A stretch of DNA of 64,000 nucleotides from Xylaria sp. FL1777 (taxonomy: Eukaryota; Ascomycota; Sordariomycetes; Xylariales; Xylariaceae): assembly GCA_022578965.1 (NCBI GenBank), contig MU400585.1, positions 124,001-188,000 of the forward strand, read 5' to 3'. The notes below the pieces were generated by a model. That model was not told the DNA's origin. It saw only the letters and a list, made by a program, of their open reading frames with translations, and did no database searches. Positions 49,001 to 59,717 of the stretch are shown piece after piece. Numbering within the stretch: the stretch's first letter is position 1; each line of letters opens with the position of its first letter. The position numbers and the translations under genes are program-made.

Positions 49001-49852
49001 GAGCAGGATGAGGATCTCGGAGAGCCCGGAGACCAGCGATGGATGCCTGAAGAACAGTATGATTCAGTCATGCCAGTGACAGGAGAATCGGAACTATGTC
49101 CCATCCCGACACCCAGCCCTTTGGGCGATGAAGACAAGCAACGAACTTCGGGTTCAAGCGCCGAAAAGGAGGCCTTACGCCGCGAGTTAGATGCAGAGTG
49201 GGAGCGCATCGAAGCCAAAGAAGCTGTTCCCGAAGCTCCTCTAACGCCTGAGCCTCTACAACCACAAACACCACCGCAAGTGTATTCACAACCACCACAC
49301 GCAGAACCGCGCCTCCTAGGATACGATATCCCGCGGCGACCTCCACTACATCACCACCAAAGCACATCAAGAGCAGACCCAGAGCCAGCACCCCCAACGC
49401 TCACAGAACATATCAATCGACTAGGAGTCGAACTGCACCAAGTTCGCAGCGCAGCGCAAACCCCTATGTCGATAATATCACACCACAGCGACGCAGATGT
49501 ATTATCAGCAGAAGCGGTACGGTTTGAGCGTCCATCGGGAAACACATCGACGTTACAGATCACATCCAACTTAACGAACTCAAACACCTTCCGCAGCGGC
49601 AACAACAGACCGCGAGGTGGGAACAACAACACCCCTCAAACGATCACAGATTTCCGAAGCGAGAGCAACCTTCGCGGTGGGTATGAGCTGAGAAGCACCG
49701 GCGGGAATAACACTACTCCCAGGCGCGTCCGCGCGATGGTTGAGGAATTCGAGAGTAAGAGCTCTCGTGAAGCAAGCCCAGCCGGGTCTCCTGTAAAAGG
49801 GTCCCCTACTCGTGGGACATCCACAAAAGGTTCGCCGGCTCAAGGAAGATGA
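46076..49852 (+). CDS. Kelch-propeller protein with one membrane helix and a long cytosolic tail
   Basis: Intronless frame of 1258 residues from the first ATG at 46076; the open frame begins earlier only with a GTG. Residues about 26-45 (RISLLLTAWACLSVTAAAQT) are a signal peptide core. Residues 50-440 show kelch/galactose-oxidase-like blades: YGGMCPKND, LLGGHTQYAF, TALIIYGGWVGD and GHGATLLPGNVMMIYGGHAV, with Asn-glycosylation sequons. A Gly-Leu-rich membrane segment follows (LGLGLGLGLGLGLLLIIVAI, about 468-493), then a basic stop-transfer RKRKQNRR. About 750 cytosolic residues are disordered, acidic and Ser/Pro-rich. The C-terminus repeats SPxKGSP-like units. Such proteins are common in Pezizomycotina, often named cell-wall-anchored or kelch proteins. 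The topology suggests a cell-surface receptor or polarity landmark, which is inference. Confidence 0.9.
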   Translation: MLSLSPPAGDAVGLRSLPLPLQAATRISLLLTAWACLSVTAAAQTLPYIPTSIFLPAPKPGLTGNNVTGEFAYIFSPQDSSVDLLSLDISTTLVASSLSLNTLSSGLPFLENGSTVFLPSLADNGSLLVYSGDCSTSNGSSLWSFDPSAPRIQSTLWGQEDVKLSTSAQSINIGPGFLGASLSFSTMLEPETSSTNTFVYGGMCPKNDLNGTSSQSQATYSNQMVKISMSGSNSYTVEPVQSSGPPVPEAGFTFTNLVPSFSNRSGITTQQVNYVLLGGHTQYAFINMSTVAIWSLPQESWSFVSDIYTAGSSSSSTGLALNGTVESVDSRSGHTAVLNEDGTALIIYGGWVGDLTQAAFPQLAVLQVGSDYGGDGEWQWSIPDTQPSGDGIYGHGATLLPGNVMMIYGGHAVSSSGDSDRRRAGGSIASFLNLTSMTWSDDYTNPSYTGNPAEGGTPGLDSSRRQKLGLGLGLGLGLGLLLIIVAILAYMIYRKRKQNRRMIRDSTLRALAQDNSRFLGHDELAGEYDRDGNWYTGGPDPYVRGGRSLGYQSLQTGPNTLETSRHNWFGDMPPVPAPMSQVSRKPVAPRAARGQHQPASAAGYEQVSAQRGLGGMNPIFEADEDDSGDTGEEAIGPVGDGRRDSGAYSDPFLTPTRERPISFPPPARGSQTPSPEERMRASVTDPDVQDWMTDVDTADALLSGRVTAPRTAATTGVGRTSPSRRGFNTTTEEDGSRTGSNISESNRSNLSRSGSLLRQLRPGFGVAVAAALAATTEGRGGSSSSSSAPSYNTARSSFPTLQAEGPGLLLGREKEREEQEDEPQEPGSPSKNKPRRSWFGSLRRVFTGPEPSPTGEMDEDSPFQVTVVESNDFEARLGSLGGISGFAADGLLRRKGGRGAWESNDVGSSQSAARYAPLQGASGEGEHPEDEEWDIEKAVEKRLVQVMFTVPKEPLRVVNAEPDFESERDVVVVDPEQDEDLGEPGDQRWMPEEQYDSVMPVTGESELCPIPTPSPLGDEDKQRTSGSSAEKEALRRELDAEWERIEAKEAVPEAPLTPEPLQPQTPPQVYSQPPHAEPRLLGYDIPRRPPLHHHQSTSRADPEPAPPTLTEHINRLGVELHQVRSAAQTPMSIISHHSDADVLSAEAVRFERPSGNTSTLQITSNLTNSNTFRSGNNRPRGGNNNTPQTITDFRSESNLRGGYELRSTGGNNTTPRRVRAMVEEFESKSSREASPAGSPVKGSPTRGTSTKGSPAQGR

Positions 49853-51793
49853 TGAAAGAGGGGTATTTGTTTCAAGAACAAAGAAAAGCAGTGAAAACAC
49901 TGCGAGGCTGAGCGAGAGCGTTCGGCGTTTTATTTGGATGGAAGGACGGAACGGAATTGACTTTCGTTTCTGGTATATTTGACCATGAGGCGTTTTGGGA
50001 ACATATCCGGGGGTACCCGTCCGGGTGTAAGAACTCCCCTTCATTATTGTATTGTATTGTATTTTCGCTCGCCCTGTTCCTTGTGGCTATACGACGGCTC
50101 TTTCGTAGTCTACATAGAAAGCGTGGACGTTGCAACCTTGGTTTTTTTGGGTGAGGGGAGGTGGGCTGGTGTTTACAATAAGATATCGCTCGAATGGTAT
50201 GGTATGGTTTACCATGGCTAGCTAGGCTAGATGAATTGAATTGAACAACATCAAAGACTATACCTACCTATCATGGCCAACTGTAGCCCGTTCGCCAGAT
50301 CCAGTCGAAGCGGAGCGAGCATGTGGTCGCGTTTCCCTATCCTTGGAACGTCTTCGAACATTTTGAGACGTAGGCTACGTAACGAATTATAGGTAAGCCA
50401 TGACATTAACATAATCTAAGTGGTCTGGCTATCTAGTAAATACCCATCTATTGCTGCCTCAGCCATAGTTGTGCTGGCTGTTGAAGGAAGTATAAGAGAA
50501 AGTGGCTTACCCACTACGTCTAGTATACCTACATCGAAACAATAGAGATGAGGAGAGACAAAACGTGGCACCTACAGCAGCACAGGACTTTGTACTATAC
50601 GCTAAGCTTAAATCGCCAAGTCTTTGCTAAAGCGCCAAGCTTTAATGGATGTTGCCGATAACTATCTATAGTAGATCGGCGCTTGCATTACCAACCAGTC
50701 CGCAAGCTAGGCGATCGTCATTTCAGGAAGGTACTTTTCCAAACACCGCGAAGACTAATGTGGGCGCGTACATTTCTGGCCTGTCTCTTAAAAGTCTACA
50801 ATTAAAATTAGGTAGAATACCAGTAGTTTCGGCGTCTCGATCACAGTATCGCTGCGTCAAACGGTTGATTTGAGTTGTTGATGATTACATCTATATTTTT
50901 ACCTAAAATAGATGGTCCGGCACCCTGCACCTTGAGGTACAGTTGATCCAATAGTTGTTATTAGAGGATAGATATCTCTTTGTTCTATGGTGTACCCTAT
51001 GCGACCTCTAATTACATATACAAACATTGCGGAAACATGCCGAAAATTCACGACGCGGGCTGCCGATCAAATAGCGGACAAGCCATTATTCTAGCTCCGA
51101 TAGGCTCTACGCGCTACATACTAAGCCATTTCACACGATCAACATGCCCTACAATTCGCAGCCAGCCGCGGCGGTAATGCCATTAAGACCTAGATGTCAC
51201 CGCACCGCATACCTGCCTACTATGTTATTGGCCGGTATATCAGGTAGAGGTGTGTATATGAATCGTTCAAACCCATCCTAATACTGTTACTTGTCCAGTG
51301 GTTTAATAAGACAGGGACGTATTCTTCAACGCGCTGGCACGCGTGGCTGCATTTTAATGGAATGGGTACTTTCACGTCTGTCCAGTCTAGATATGTCTCT
51401 CGCTACAAGAGAACCTATCCGATGTCTTACAGACTTGGTAGCTACTTTATGTAGAGTTTCACCTTGTTGTAATCACTCACCTATATGATGTATAATATCT
51501 CTACCTCATTTAATTTACTCCTCTCTCCCGCTGCTATAAGTCGGGGAACGAGATCCTAATAGTTACAAAGAACATATAGACTAGCTAGGATACTATTGCC
51601 AGCTCGACCTATTGAGAATAACCTATGATTCAGGAGGAAGATGATAGTCAGATACACGACGCATTAAACTTGTTCCGTCTGCAACCCCGATATTAGCATG
51701 TATGATCTTGGCTCCTATGGTGTAGCAAAGCAGCGAAACGATGCTGGCTCAAGTATCGTCGTCAATAAAGTTATTCTAGTGGACATATATAAT

Positions 51794-52210
51794 TCAACTA
51801 ATATCATGGTTGCCTTCCTCATGGTTCATGCTCGGATCATTCACTTCCCGTGTCAGTTCGTTCACCGGCTCGACATAGGTAGCTACATCTCTTGGCTGGT
51901 TTGGTATGAAACTCCACACAATAATCACTAGTCCCACCGTCGTGATAAACACAATGAGGAGCGATTCTAGGGTCCACAACCGCTACGTTGATCTCATTGC
52001 TGGGCTTCCACGATCTAAGGTTGTGGGTCGGTGACCTACAGTAGAACCACATTGATGTATAAGAATAGGAAGAGACTCTTGACTACCCGCAGAGAAAATA
52101 ACGACTAGGCATATCGGTTTTTGCAACTGCGATGAACCATTGCACAAGGTGTTATCGGTGCTGCCTTGGAGCTTGGCCATATCAGTTGCAACCAACCAAG
52201 AAGGTTGCAT
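51794..52210 (-). pseudogene. Possible decayed membrane-protein fragment
   Basis: One minus-strand frame is open for 75 codons (52210 to 51983), stops at a TAG, and continues for 61 more codons to 51794. The second part has a convincing membrane helix (LLIVFITTVGLVIIVWSF) followed by a polar acidic tail (RDVATYVEPVNELTREV). Alternatively the TAG belongs to an intron acceptor (ACGTAG) and the second part is a terminal exon. No family is recognised, and chance is possible. Confidence 0.25.
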
Positions 52211-53193
52211 TCAGCTCATCCTGCGCCTGATCTCCTGATGGTAACTAGATTCGAAGACAAGGCGAGACTGCATGATGTGTTTCAAAGTGAAACTAAGTCT
52301 TAAGCATACCTGCAGCCCAGCACCACTTTATAGATTTTTAATCTTTTTATAGGTATAGAACAGTTAAATCTAAAGATCGTCGGCCACTTAATTCATAACG
52401 AAAAGTAACGCATGACCGGGTTATAACATACCGGTATGTGAGGCAGTACGGACCGGCCCGGGCCAGTATAACCGAAGCTTGTCATATAGAATTGACAGCT
52501 TTCCTGACAGATCTACTTTAGTCGTCTGGCGTTGAGTGTCGGTAAACGTCCATGTTGTCTGAAAACCGACGGATCTACTAACACGATACCAATTGATGTA
52601 TTGTCTTCAAGGAACCAACGTGATAAGTAGTCAACCCAGAGGGCTCGCAGTTGTTGGAACTTAAGACTCTGTAGACATTGATAGCAGGGAGAGGAATAAT
52701 TTTGTAGTTAGGTTTCTTATTCTGTCCAAATAAATCCAACCAAGTCTGGCGAAGTCCAAGATTATTTGTACTAAGTTAGAACCGTGGTGCCATGCCAGCC
52801 TAGGCTTTGCCGACACGTGACTACGTGGTCGTGTGGCTAATACTTGGTTGAATCGAAATCCCGGGCAGTCGTTGATACTGTAATTGAAATTATGGTGTGA
52901 CGATGATGCAATGAAAGCAGGGCATGGTGCCAAGGTTCGGCTATCTATGGATGGGGGAGGCCATCTCGGTAGGTCACAGGCCTACGCAAGGCCGGCGGCG
53001 ACTATTGGCAAGCCTGGGTTTTCCGTATACAATACACGTATACTCCACGAACTATCTCTGCCTCGTAGGCTATCATAGTAGGGGCTGTTATTGAACTACC
53101 CTTCCTACGGTAAGCGTACAACCACACCTACATCACAGTTGGGTTAGTCTATCTACGCAGACTGCGTAGGTAGATAATAGAGTTGTACCATAC

Positions 53194-53841
53194 CTACGCA
53201 TAGGTAGACGGACAGCAGAACAATTGCCCCGCGTTCTGCCAGACTTCCGGGTTACCCCAGTGCGCATTCGCAGAGTAAGCGCCGTAGGCTTGCTTGACAG
53301 GTGCGATCGTAGCTGCGAGCTTATCGGACGACGTTGGAGGAGGCTGGGAGTCGCCGTGGGGTCACTTCGTGTTTGAAGTAGCTTGCGGAGCATTCTCGCG
53401 CATAAGGTGGTATCGTGACCATGGTTACCGCAATCGGCCATTGAAGACGTATACCACGCAGTAGTGGTGGATCATGCCTATTGGAGGAGCCATTAGATGT
53501 GCAAATAGATGTTGACCTACGACGCCCAGGGCGATATTCTTCTCCATTTCTCCACTGTAAGCCTGAATTGTCAATACTGATGGTAGCGGTTGCTTGCAAT
53601 AACCCGCATCGAGAGTTATTGTTCATGGGATTGTGAGGTTGTTCCTCTGGCCTAAAGCATGTGAACGCTGTAAAACGGTGCGATGAGACGCGTAATCAGC
53701 CCTCAGCACAGTCGTCCGCCAACACGAGACATAAACAGAGGCGGGTAGATTGTGGCACCCGTCGGCTTGCCGGAACATGGCATGGTGCCGACGTGATACG
53801 AGAACACCTGGGTATGGGACAGTCCCATCACGAGACAGCAA
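53194..53841 (-). pseudogene. Possible decayed coding sequence with in-frame stops
   Basis: One minus-strand frame from 53841 to 53194 is interrupted only by TGA at 53623, a TAA near 53,43x and TGA at 53362. The translation between stops looks protein-like, for example TITLDAGYCKQPLPSVL, IALGVVGQHLFAHLMAPP, KLAATIAPVKQAYGAYS and NPEVWQNAGQLFCC. I recognise no family. It could be a gene killed by nonsense mutations, or one whose stops lie in introns. Other frames of the same stretch are also partly open, which lowers confidence. Confidence 0.33.
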
Positions 53842-54729
53842 ACAGTAACGTTTTGGCCTATGAGCATTAGCGGCCAGTAGCTACATCTGGTAAACAGACA
53901 CTGAAGCCTCGGCGCTGCACGTCTCACGCGATGACAATGCACCCGTACTTCGACGAACAGGCACATGCTGAATAAATGGTCATCGAGTCAAATCAGTTGA
54001 GGAAAAGTCTACACATAGTGTAAAAGACAGCAAGAAACGCCAGATAATAATACTGGGGAAGGTAGCCAAGTAAGGATGTATAGATATACCTACAGTACAC
54101 GGTAGTATACAAGGAAAGTCGATCCCAATGTCGTATTATGTATAAATCAGGTGGAGCCAAGTAACAGCTTAGTAAAGATCAACATCAACTGATGGAGTAG
54201 ACAAGATCCAAGGATAGGTTAAGTAACTTTTTTTCAAATCGAGATGGACTCGTTAATTGAAACATCCAACACACTTCTTGCACCATGCCCCAGGTAACAA
54301 CACATGCCCATTTCGTACACAATCCTTTTCAACCAAATCTTGTCCATATCGGTACTTTTGAGTAGGTAGGAATTGTAGGACGGATTTTAAGTTACTCGTT
54401 ACGAGTGCGGCAAAGTACGAGAGCTTGTTTACTGCGTACTGCGTAATACCTAGATCATTATTGCACCTCGGATGTCAGGAACGCCTGCTTAATATACACC
54501 TGCAATAAGTTAGATTAGTAGGTATACTGTACGTACTGTGTATGTCAGTACAGCCCGCTATTCCTAAAAGAAATCATGAGGTCATCCTGAGTTTTAGATT
54601 AAATACAGTACTTGCCGCATGTGGCTTGCTACCCGCTACTTTCTTCCGTGTAAGTAATTAGTATACTATATATATAGTTGGCAAATTTGGAAGATCTTTT
54701 TTTTTCATGTATAAAAAAAAAAAGGTGTA

Positions 54730-54750
54730 CACTACATACCTAGTGTAGTG
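54730..54750. repeat. Short hairpin next to poly-T/poly-A
   Basis: CACTACA and TGTAGTG form a perfect 7-bp stem around TACCTAG. A run of T and then A (about 54,698-54,723) lies just before it. It may be a trace of a small retroposon tail; nothing else supports that. Confidence 0.35.
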
Positions 54751-56431
54751 AAATCAGATACCCCTGGCAAGAGCCCATGGAAGGACTAGATAAGTTACAC
54801 TAATTCTGGAATGCTTCTACACGTATATACGCAGTACGCATACGTACGCATATACTGATCCCAGGCAAATTTATACTGTTATTCTCTATATCATACCACC
54901 ATGATATACGCCGGGCATGATAGTGTTGGTCTATTACCAATACTACGTCATCCACTAATAGACATTTCTTTGTTCAACTTCGGTTGCTCCTCCTATCTAA
55001 GTAAGTCGTGTTTCCTCTTTGCTACCCTACAATCCTTTTCCCGATCTTCTCTCCAGCGTCTCAATTTACTCTATTGTTGCTCTCTTTGTTGTTTTGAAAC
55101 CGTTATCGGACCCTTCCTTCTCGCAAAATCCGTTCTCTTCATTCCTTAATACCATCTCCCCACCTACTAGTCTCTCTTTTACTCCGACCTCGTGTTACTG
55201 TTGTATCAGCTATTGGTGGCGTAACTTTTTCGCAAGCTCTTCTGCAGCAGCCCTCGTCTGACTGTGCAAGCGCTACTTGCCCTAAAGTAAACACACTACT
55301 TACCTAAGTAAGTAGTGCGCAGTATACTGGTTTCCAGGCAGTGTATGTACTTACTGCGTGCTTAAGTATTTGCCCAAAAGCTAAATCCCCCTGGCCTTGT
55401 TGTTACTATGTAGTGCCGCCAAATACAGCTTGTCCCTGCAGCCTGTCAATCCTGCGAGGCCTGGCATTAAAAGATACATTAAAAGATACAGTACGGGCAT
55501 TCGTATTGCTTTTGCCAAACCCACCTTTCAACCCACCCGTCAACTATTCGTCATGCTTGGCGCATGAGAGCTGCAGGTGAACCACACGCACTAATGGCGC
55601 TACGGTAACAGTACAAGGAACCTATCTATGTGGATCTACAGTCCCGTCCAGTACCGTACAGTACCTACAATACAGTGCACCATAGGCACCGTTTATACAC
55701 TACCTAAGTACACCTGAAGCTATCTGTAACAGGGCAATCAGAGGTCCCATCCACAATCCCATCGCTGCAACCACTGACCATTGACCACCCGGCCACTTAC
55801 CCGTATCCATCCATCCCCTTCCCTGTCGTGGCCTGCCATCCTTTCCCATCCACAGCGCCGCCGCGGCACCGAGCCCGACTAGCAACCTTGGAACCGCAGG
55901 CCAAGGCCAATTGAACCCACCACTTGTTTTCGGACGTTTTCTTCCTTCTCCTCCTCAGCCAACCGAGAAATCGAGAAATCGAGAAACCCGGACCACCGCT
56001 GCCTCGCAGCCGTCCCTCTTGCCTGTTTTCCTACGAGGCATCTCCAGTTGTCTGTCCTCGGCTTCACCATCGAATTCGGGAGGCTCGCTCTTGTCTCGAC
56101 ATCCTGGGATAATTCTTCTAAGGACCTGAGCCGATCGTCAAAGATCGGGGCCTTGATCAGGTTTGTTACGACAATGCTAAGCTACGACTTCTATCCTCTC
56201 GGTTGTTAGTGACTTGGACCTGGCCACCTCCCGCACTTGACTGGCTCGCTACGGCACTCCGCCCTACTGAGCCATCACTTTCAAAGTAGACGAAGGTAGG
56301 TCGTTGCTGTCGCCTTAGATTGTCTTAGGCATATACTCTAACCGACATGCTCATCTGCTGTCTACACGACTCTTGCTAATGTGGCATTTCTCCCTCCAGG
56401 AAGTTTTAGTTATCTTTTGGACATCTTCACC

Positions 56432-57812
56432 ATGGCTCGCTCGCGATGCATTGTACCTTTCTTGGCCACCATGGCCCTCGTAACTGGGCCTCACCTTGTT
56501 CGGTCCCTTACAATAGAGTATTGTGCAAGCACAAACACTGGTGCCACAGCGACAAGTATGTAATCTTATCAAATAGAGCGTCCGACATTTCACCACTCTG
56601 ACCACATTGAAGACAGCAGCATATGGCAATCCAACGGACTATGCCACGATTTCTGCGTTGATCAGTCATATGCGTTCGCGATCCTTCAAGAACACGATTG
56701 CTGGTGCAGTGACTATATACCTGCCGTGTCATCCCAAGTTGACACAGATGAATGCAACGAATCGTGTCCCGGTTGGAAGCCTGACACCTGTGGAGCCAAA
56801 GGTTTATACGGATACATAGCGCTTGACACGAATCCCTCAGGCACAGCAAGCGGAAGCACGACGTCCACTAGCACAGTAAGTATCCTAAGATTTATCTAGA
56901 TTGGAACCTCAAACCCACAACATACAACGTGCAAAGATTTCTTTTTTCTTTTTTCGTCATTTATTCTCGTATTTAACACTCAGCTGTCTTCTATGGGCGC
57001 TTAGGCTGATGGATGATATTTCATTTTAACTGTTTCTGAGTTCAGGGGCAAAGTTCGACGACTGTAGACGCAACGAGCACTGTAACCTCCACAGTCGACT
57101 CGACTACTACTGCTACTACTAGTACTTCCACAACTTTTCGCACTTCACCTGTATGCTTAACTGGACCAGTTAAATCTCTTGTTATCTTTTCATTAGTCAA
57201 CAGGACGAACTTATTGGAGACTGCCGCTAATGTCCTCTCCAGGATACCAGTTCCTCAAGGACAACGCAAACCACTACCTCGACGCCGAGTACCTCTGTTA
57301 AGACCATAACGGCCAGTGGGACAGTTAGTTTACAAACAGTGACCGTCACGCCGACACCAGCAGCTGGATCTAGTGCGGGATCTGATACTGAACCAGGCGC
57401 CAATACAACGAGTCATGGGCTTAGTAGCGGTGCTGCCGCTGGAATTGCAATTGGTGTCCTAGCACTTGTCGCTATTGTTGCTGGGGCTGCTATCTTTTTC
57501 TATCTCCAACGCAAGAGGCGCCGGCAAGAGGAAGAGCTCACCTCGAGACCTCACAGCCATCTAAGTGGCTCGCTGGGTGTAATGAGCACACCAACAACCA
57601 CCATGGCGTCCGTTTGGGATGGGGAAAATACTTCGACTGGCCGAAGAAGCAGTCGCTTAATGCCCCACGATCCCCGTATGGATCCCTTTGCCACAAATAT
57701 TTATACCCGGTTCGAGAATAAAAGTCGGGAGAGCATCAACACCCTACAGGACAATCAAGATTATTCGAGAAAAGTACTCCGGACTACCAACCCCGATCCG
57801 CCTGACGAGTGA
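56432..57812 (+). CDS. WSC-domain cell-wall stress sensor
   Basis: Four exons (56432-56555, 56613-56875, 57046-57150, 57243-57812) give 353 residues; all junctions are GT-AG and keep the frame. Residues 1-25 are a signal peptide. The WSC domain (about 28-110) has eight Cys, from Cys31 (TIEYC) through CHDFC, CWC, ECNESC and a final Cys before GAKGLYGYIAL. A Ser/Thr-rich stalk follows (about 115-225), expected to be O-mannosylated. One membrane helix is at about 228-253 (GIAIGVLALVAIVAGAAIFF), then the basic QRKRRR and a cytosolic tail ending in NPDPPDE with RMDPFATNIYTRFENKSRES. Wsc proteins sense wall stress at the plasma membrane and signal through Rom2-Rho1 to the PKC cell-wall-integrity pathway. 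Which paralogue (WscA/B/C) this is cannot be decided. Confidence 0.93.
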
Positions 57813-59096
57813 AGGAATGATAGTTGAGACGACCATGTTTCCGGGGCGACTGCTGATGAAGGGCATAATATTGGCCGTTTTTTCTACGTCATTGGGTCAT
57901 TGCATTGCATCTTTCCTTACAAGATACCAGGACGGCGTTTCAGGACATTGAGATTTAACAGAACCTACACTATAATCGGCACACGAGAGGGAGCATGGAA
58001 CCTGCCCTAGGTATCCACACTAGGAGGAAGCTGATAAAACCAGGTGCATTCAATTGCTCTCATTTCTAGGATTTCTCGATGAGCGCGCTCGCACAGTCAC
58101 GGCGATTATTAGATCGGAATGTATAAGGGAAAAGACATGTCTGGCAGATTTCTTTTAAACTTAGCTTTTGACCGCAGGTCTTGGGTTTCGACGGTGGTAC
58201 ATAGAAGAAGGGATAGGTAGCTTTGCTATAAACGCAAAACTACAAGAGATCACGACAGCCCCACGCCTACTCGTGGTGGCAACGATTGCATAGGTAGCTC
58301 CACCAGAGGGCAATACAATATTACAAGAGTAGATAGAATCACTTGTAAAGTGTCAGAAGAGCGTAGCTCTGTACTCCTTGAGTGTATATACACTCAATAT
58401 GTCGAGAGGCATTCTCACGATGCGATTGACGCGGTCTCGGCAGCAAACGCCTACTACAATAGGGATAACAATTCAACATACAAATTAAGATTAACATTGT
58501 GTAAGTGGAGCGGCCTATGCTGCCAATTCGGATTCAGATTGGCGTTAACCGTCTCACTTCATTAACTTATACTGCGTATGCTACATAGTAGCCAGTCTCT
58601 AGCAAGCCTATCCTATATGTACCTAGACAATGACAGTTATACTTATTTCTGGTGGATTAGGACGCGTACGCATGTGTACTATATAGCTGGTAACCGGAAT
58701 GTTCGGGATTGGGCTGTCATTTCTACACCGCGAATGTAAGCGGCCAAAGTGGTGTTATGCTGACTGCTAGTACTCCTACTGCGCCGCGCCATAAGGTCAA
58801 GACGGAAACAATACAGTGCCCCTTTAATATAGTCCTTGATAGCTAGTCGGTGTGGTTGCCTTTTCTATGAAGTTCGCATAAGCATAAAAATCCCGTTATT
58901 CCACTTTTAGATGTCACGGAATAAGTTGGCCGTCAAAGTCAAGGGAGTCAGTCCCATTGAATGAAGTATAAATTCGAATGTAAGTCAATACAGGTAACTA
59001 ATCAGCACAGAACTCCGGTACGTTTTATTCATCGCCATTACCTCTGCCAGCTGAGGACTGCTATTATTCCGCTGCATACTACGGGCTGGGTTCGTT
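57813..59096. other. Intergenic; no gene supported
   Basis: This is the 3' flank of the WSC gene and promoter of the cysteine hydrolase gene, both on the plus strand. Frames of 71-87 codons carry no motifs. I see no repeats of note. Confidence 0.7.
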
Positions 59097-59717
59097 ATGG
59101 CGGCAACATTACCTCGCACCGCCCTCCTCGTTCTCGACATCCAGCAGGGCTTGAACGACCCGGCATATACCGGAAGGTCAACGCCCGACTTCGAGGCCAA
59201 TGTTGTCAAAATGCTCGGGGCATGTCGTGCAGCCGAGAACACTCACGTTATACACGTGAGCCACCACTCCCTCTCAGAGTCCGACCGTTTGCACCCGTCG
59301 CGTCCCGGCGCGCAGTTCATGGAATACGCCGCACCGCAGCCGGGAGAAATAGTGAAATCGAAGAACGTCAACTCGGCCTTCATCGGCACAGATCTGGAGA
59401 GCACCATTAGAAGTCTTGGGATCCAACGACTTGTTGTTATAGGCCTTGCGACGGGTCACTGTATTAGCGCCACTGTCCGAATGGCTGCCAACTTGCGCGT
59501 CGTTGACCATCCGCACGGCGGCGTTATACCGGGACACAATCCGACGGGCCAGATCATCGTGGTCTCGGATGCGACGGCCATGTTTACGCTCTCCTACGGT
59601 GGCAAGAGCTTCGACGGCGAGACACTGCATACGACTAGCCTGGCAACTCTAGATGATGTATTTTGCGTAGTACGGAACACCGAGGAGGTGCTCCAGTTAC
59701 TCAATGACGCCACTTGA
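59097..59717 (+). CDS. Isochorismatase-fold cysteine hydrolase
   Basis: This is a single frame of 206 residues, the usual size. The fold-defining triad is visible: Asp14 in TALLVLDIQQG, Lys89 in KSKNVNSAF, and nucleophile Cys122 in LATGHCISATVRMAANL. The family includes isochorismatase, nicotinamidase-like and other amidases; no substrate can be assigned. Two oddities: the residue two before the nucleophile Cys is Gly (TGHC), where TDHC or TNxC is common, and about 18 residues (VVDHPHGGVIPGHNPTGQ) follow the helix after Cys. That extra DNA starts with GT, ends with AG and is 54 bases long, so it could also be a tiny in-frame intron, although its donor GTCGTT is poor. Predicted cytosolic, with no targeting signal. 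Confidence 0.92.
   Translation: MAATLPRTALLVLDIQQGLNDPAYTGRSTPDFEANVVKMLGACRAAENTHVIHVSHHSLSESDRLHPSRPGAQFMEYAAPQPGEIVKSKNVNSAFIGTDLESTIRSLGIQRLVVIGLATGHCISATVRMAANLRVVDHPHGGVIPGHNPTGQIIVVSDATAMFTLSYGGKSFDGETLHTTSLATLDDVFCVVRNTEEVLQLLNDAT

Larger units (their letters stand above)
49853..56431. other. 6.6-kb stretch without an intact gene
   Basis: Composition is ordinary and not like the AT block. I found no intact gene or tRNA. It contains two decayed minus-strand frames (51794-52210 and 53194-53841), TACGCA/TAGGTA words at about 53,150-53,210, a poly-T/poly-A pair with a hairpin at about 54,690-54,750, and pyrimidine-rich DNA at 54,980-55,260 and 55,920-56,090. The last kilobase is presumably the promoter and leader of the WSC gene. 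Confidence 0.65.

Noticed and set aside
54901..55261. Ser/Leu/Cys-rich frames of about 80 codons
   Set aside because: They are translations of a pyrimidine-rich tract, with no conserved motif and a shadow frame overlapping.
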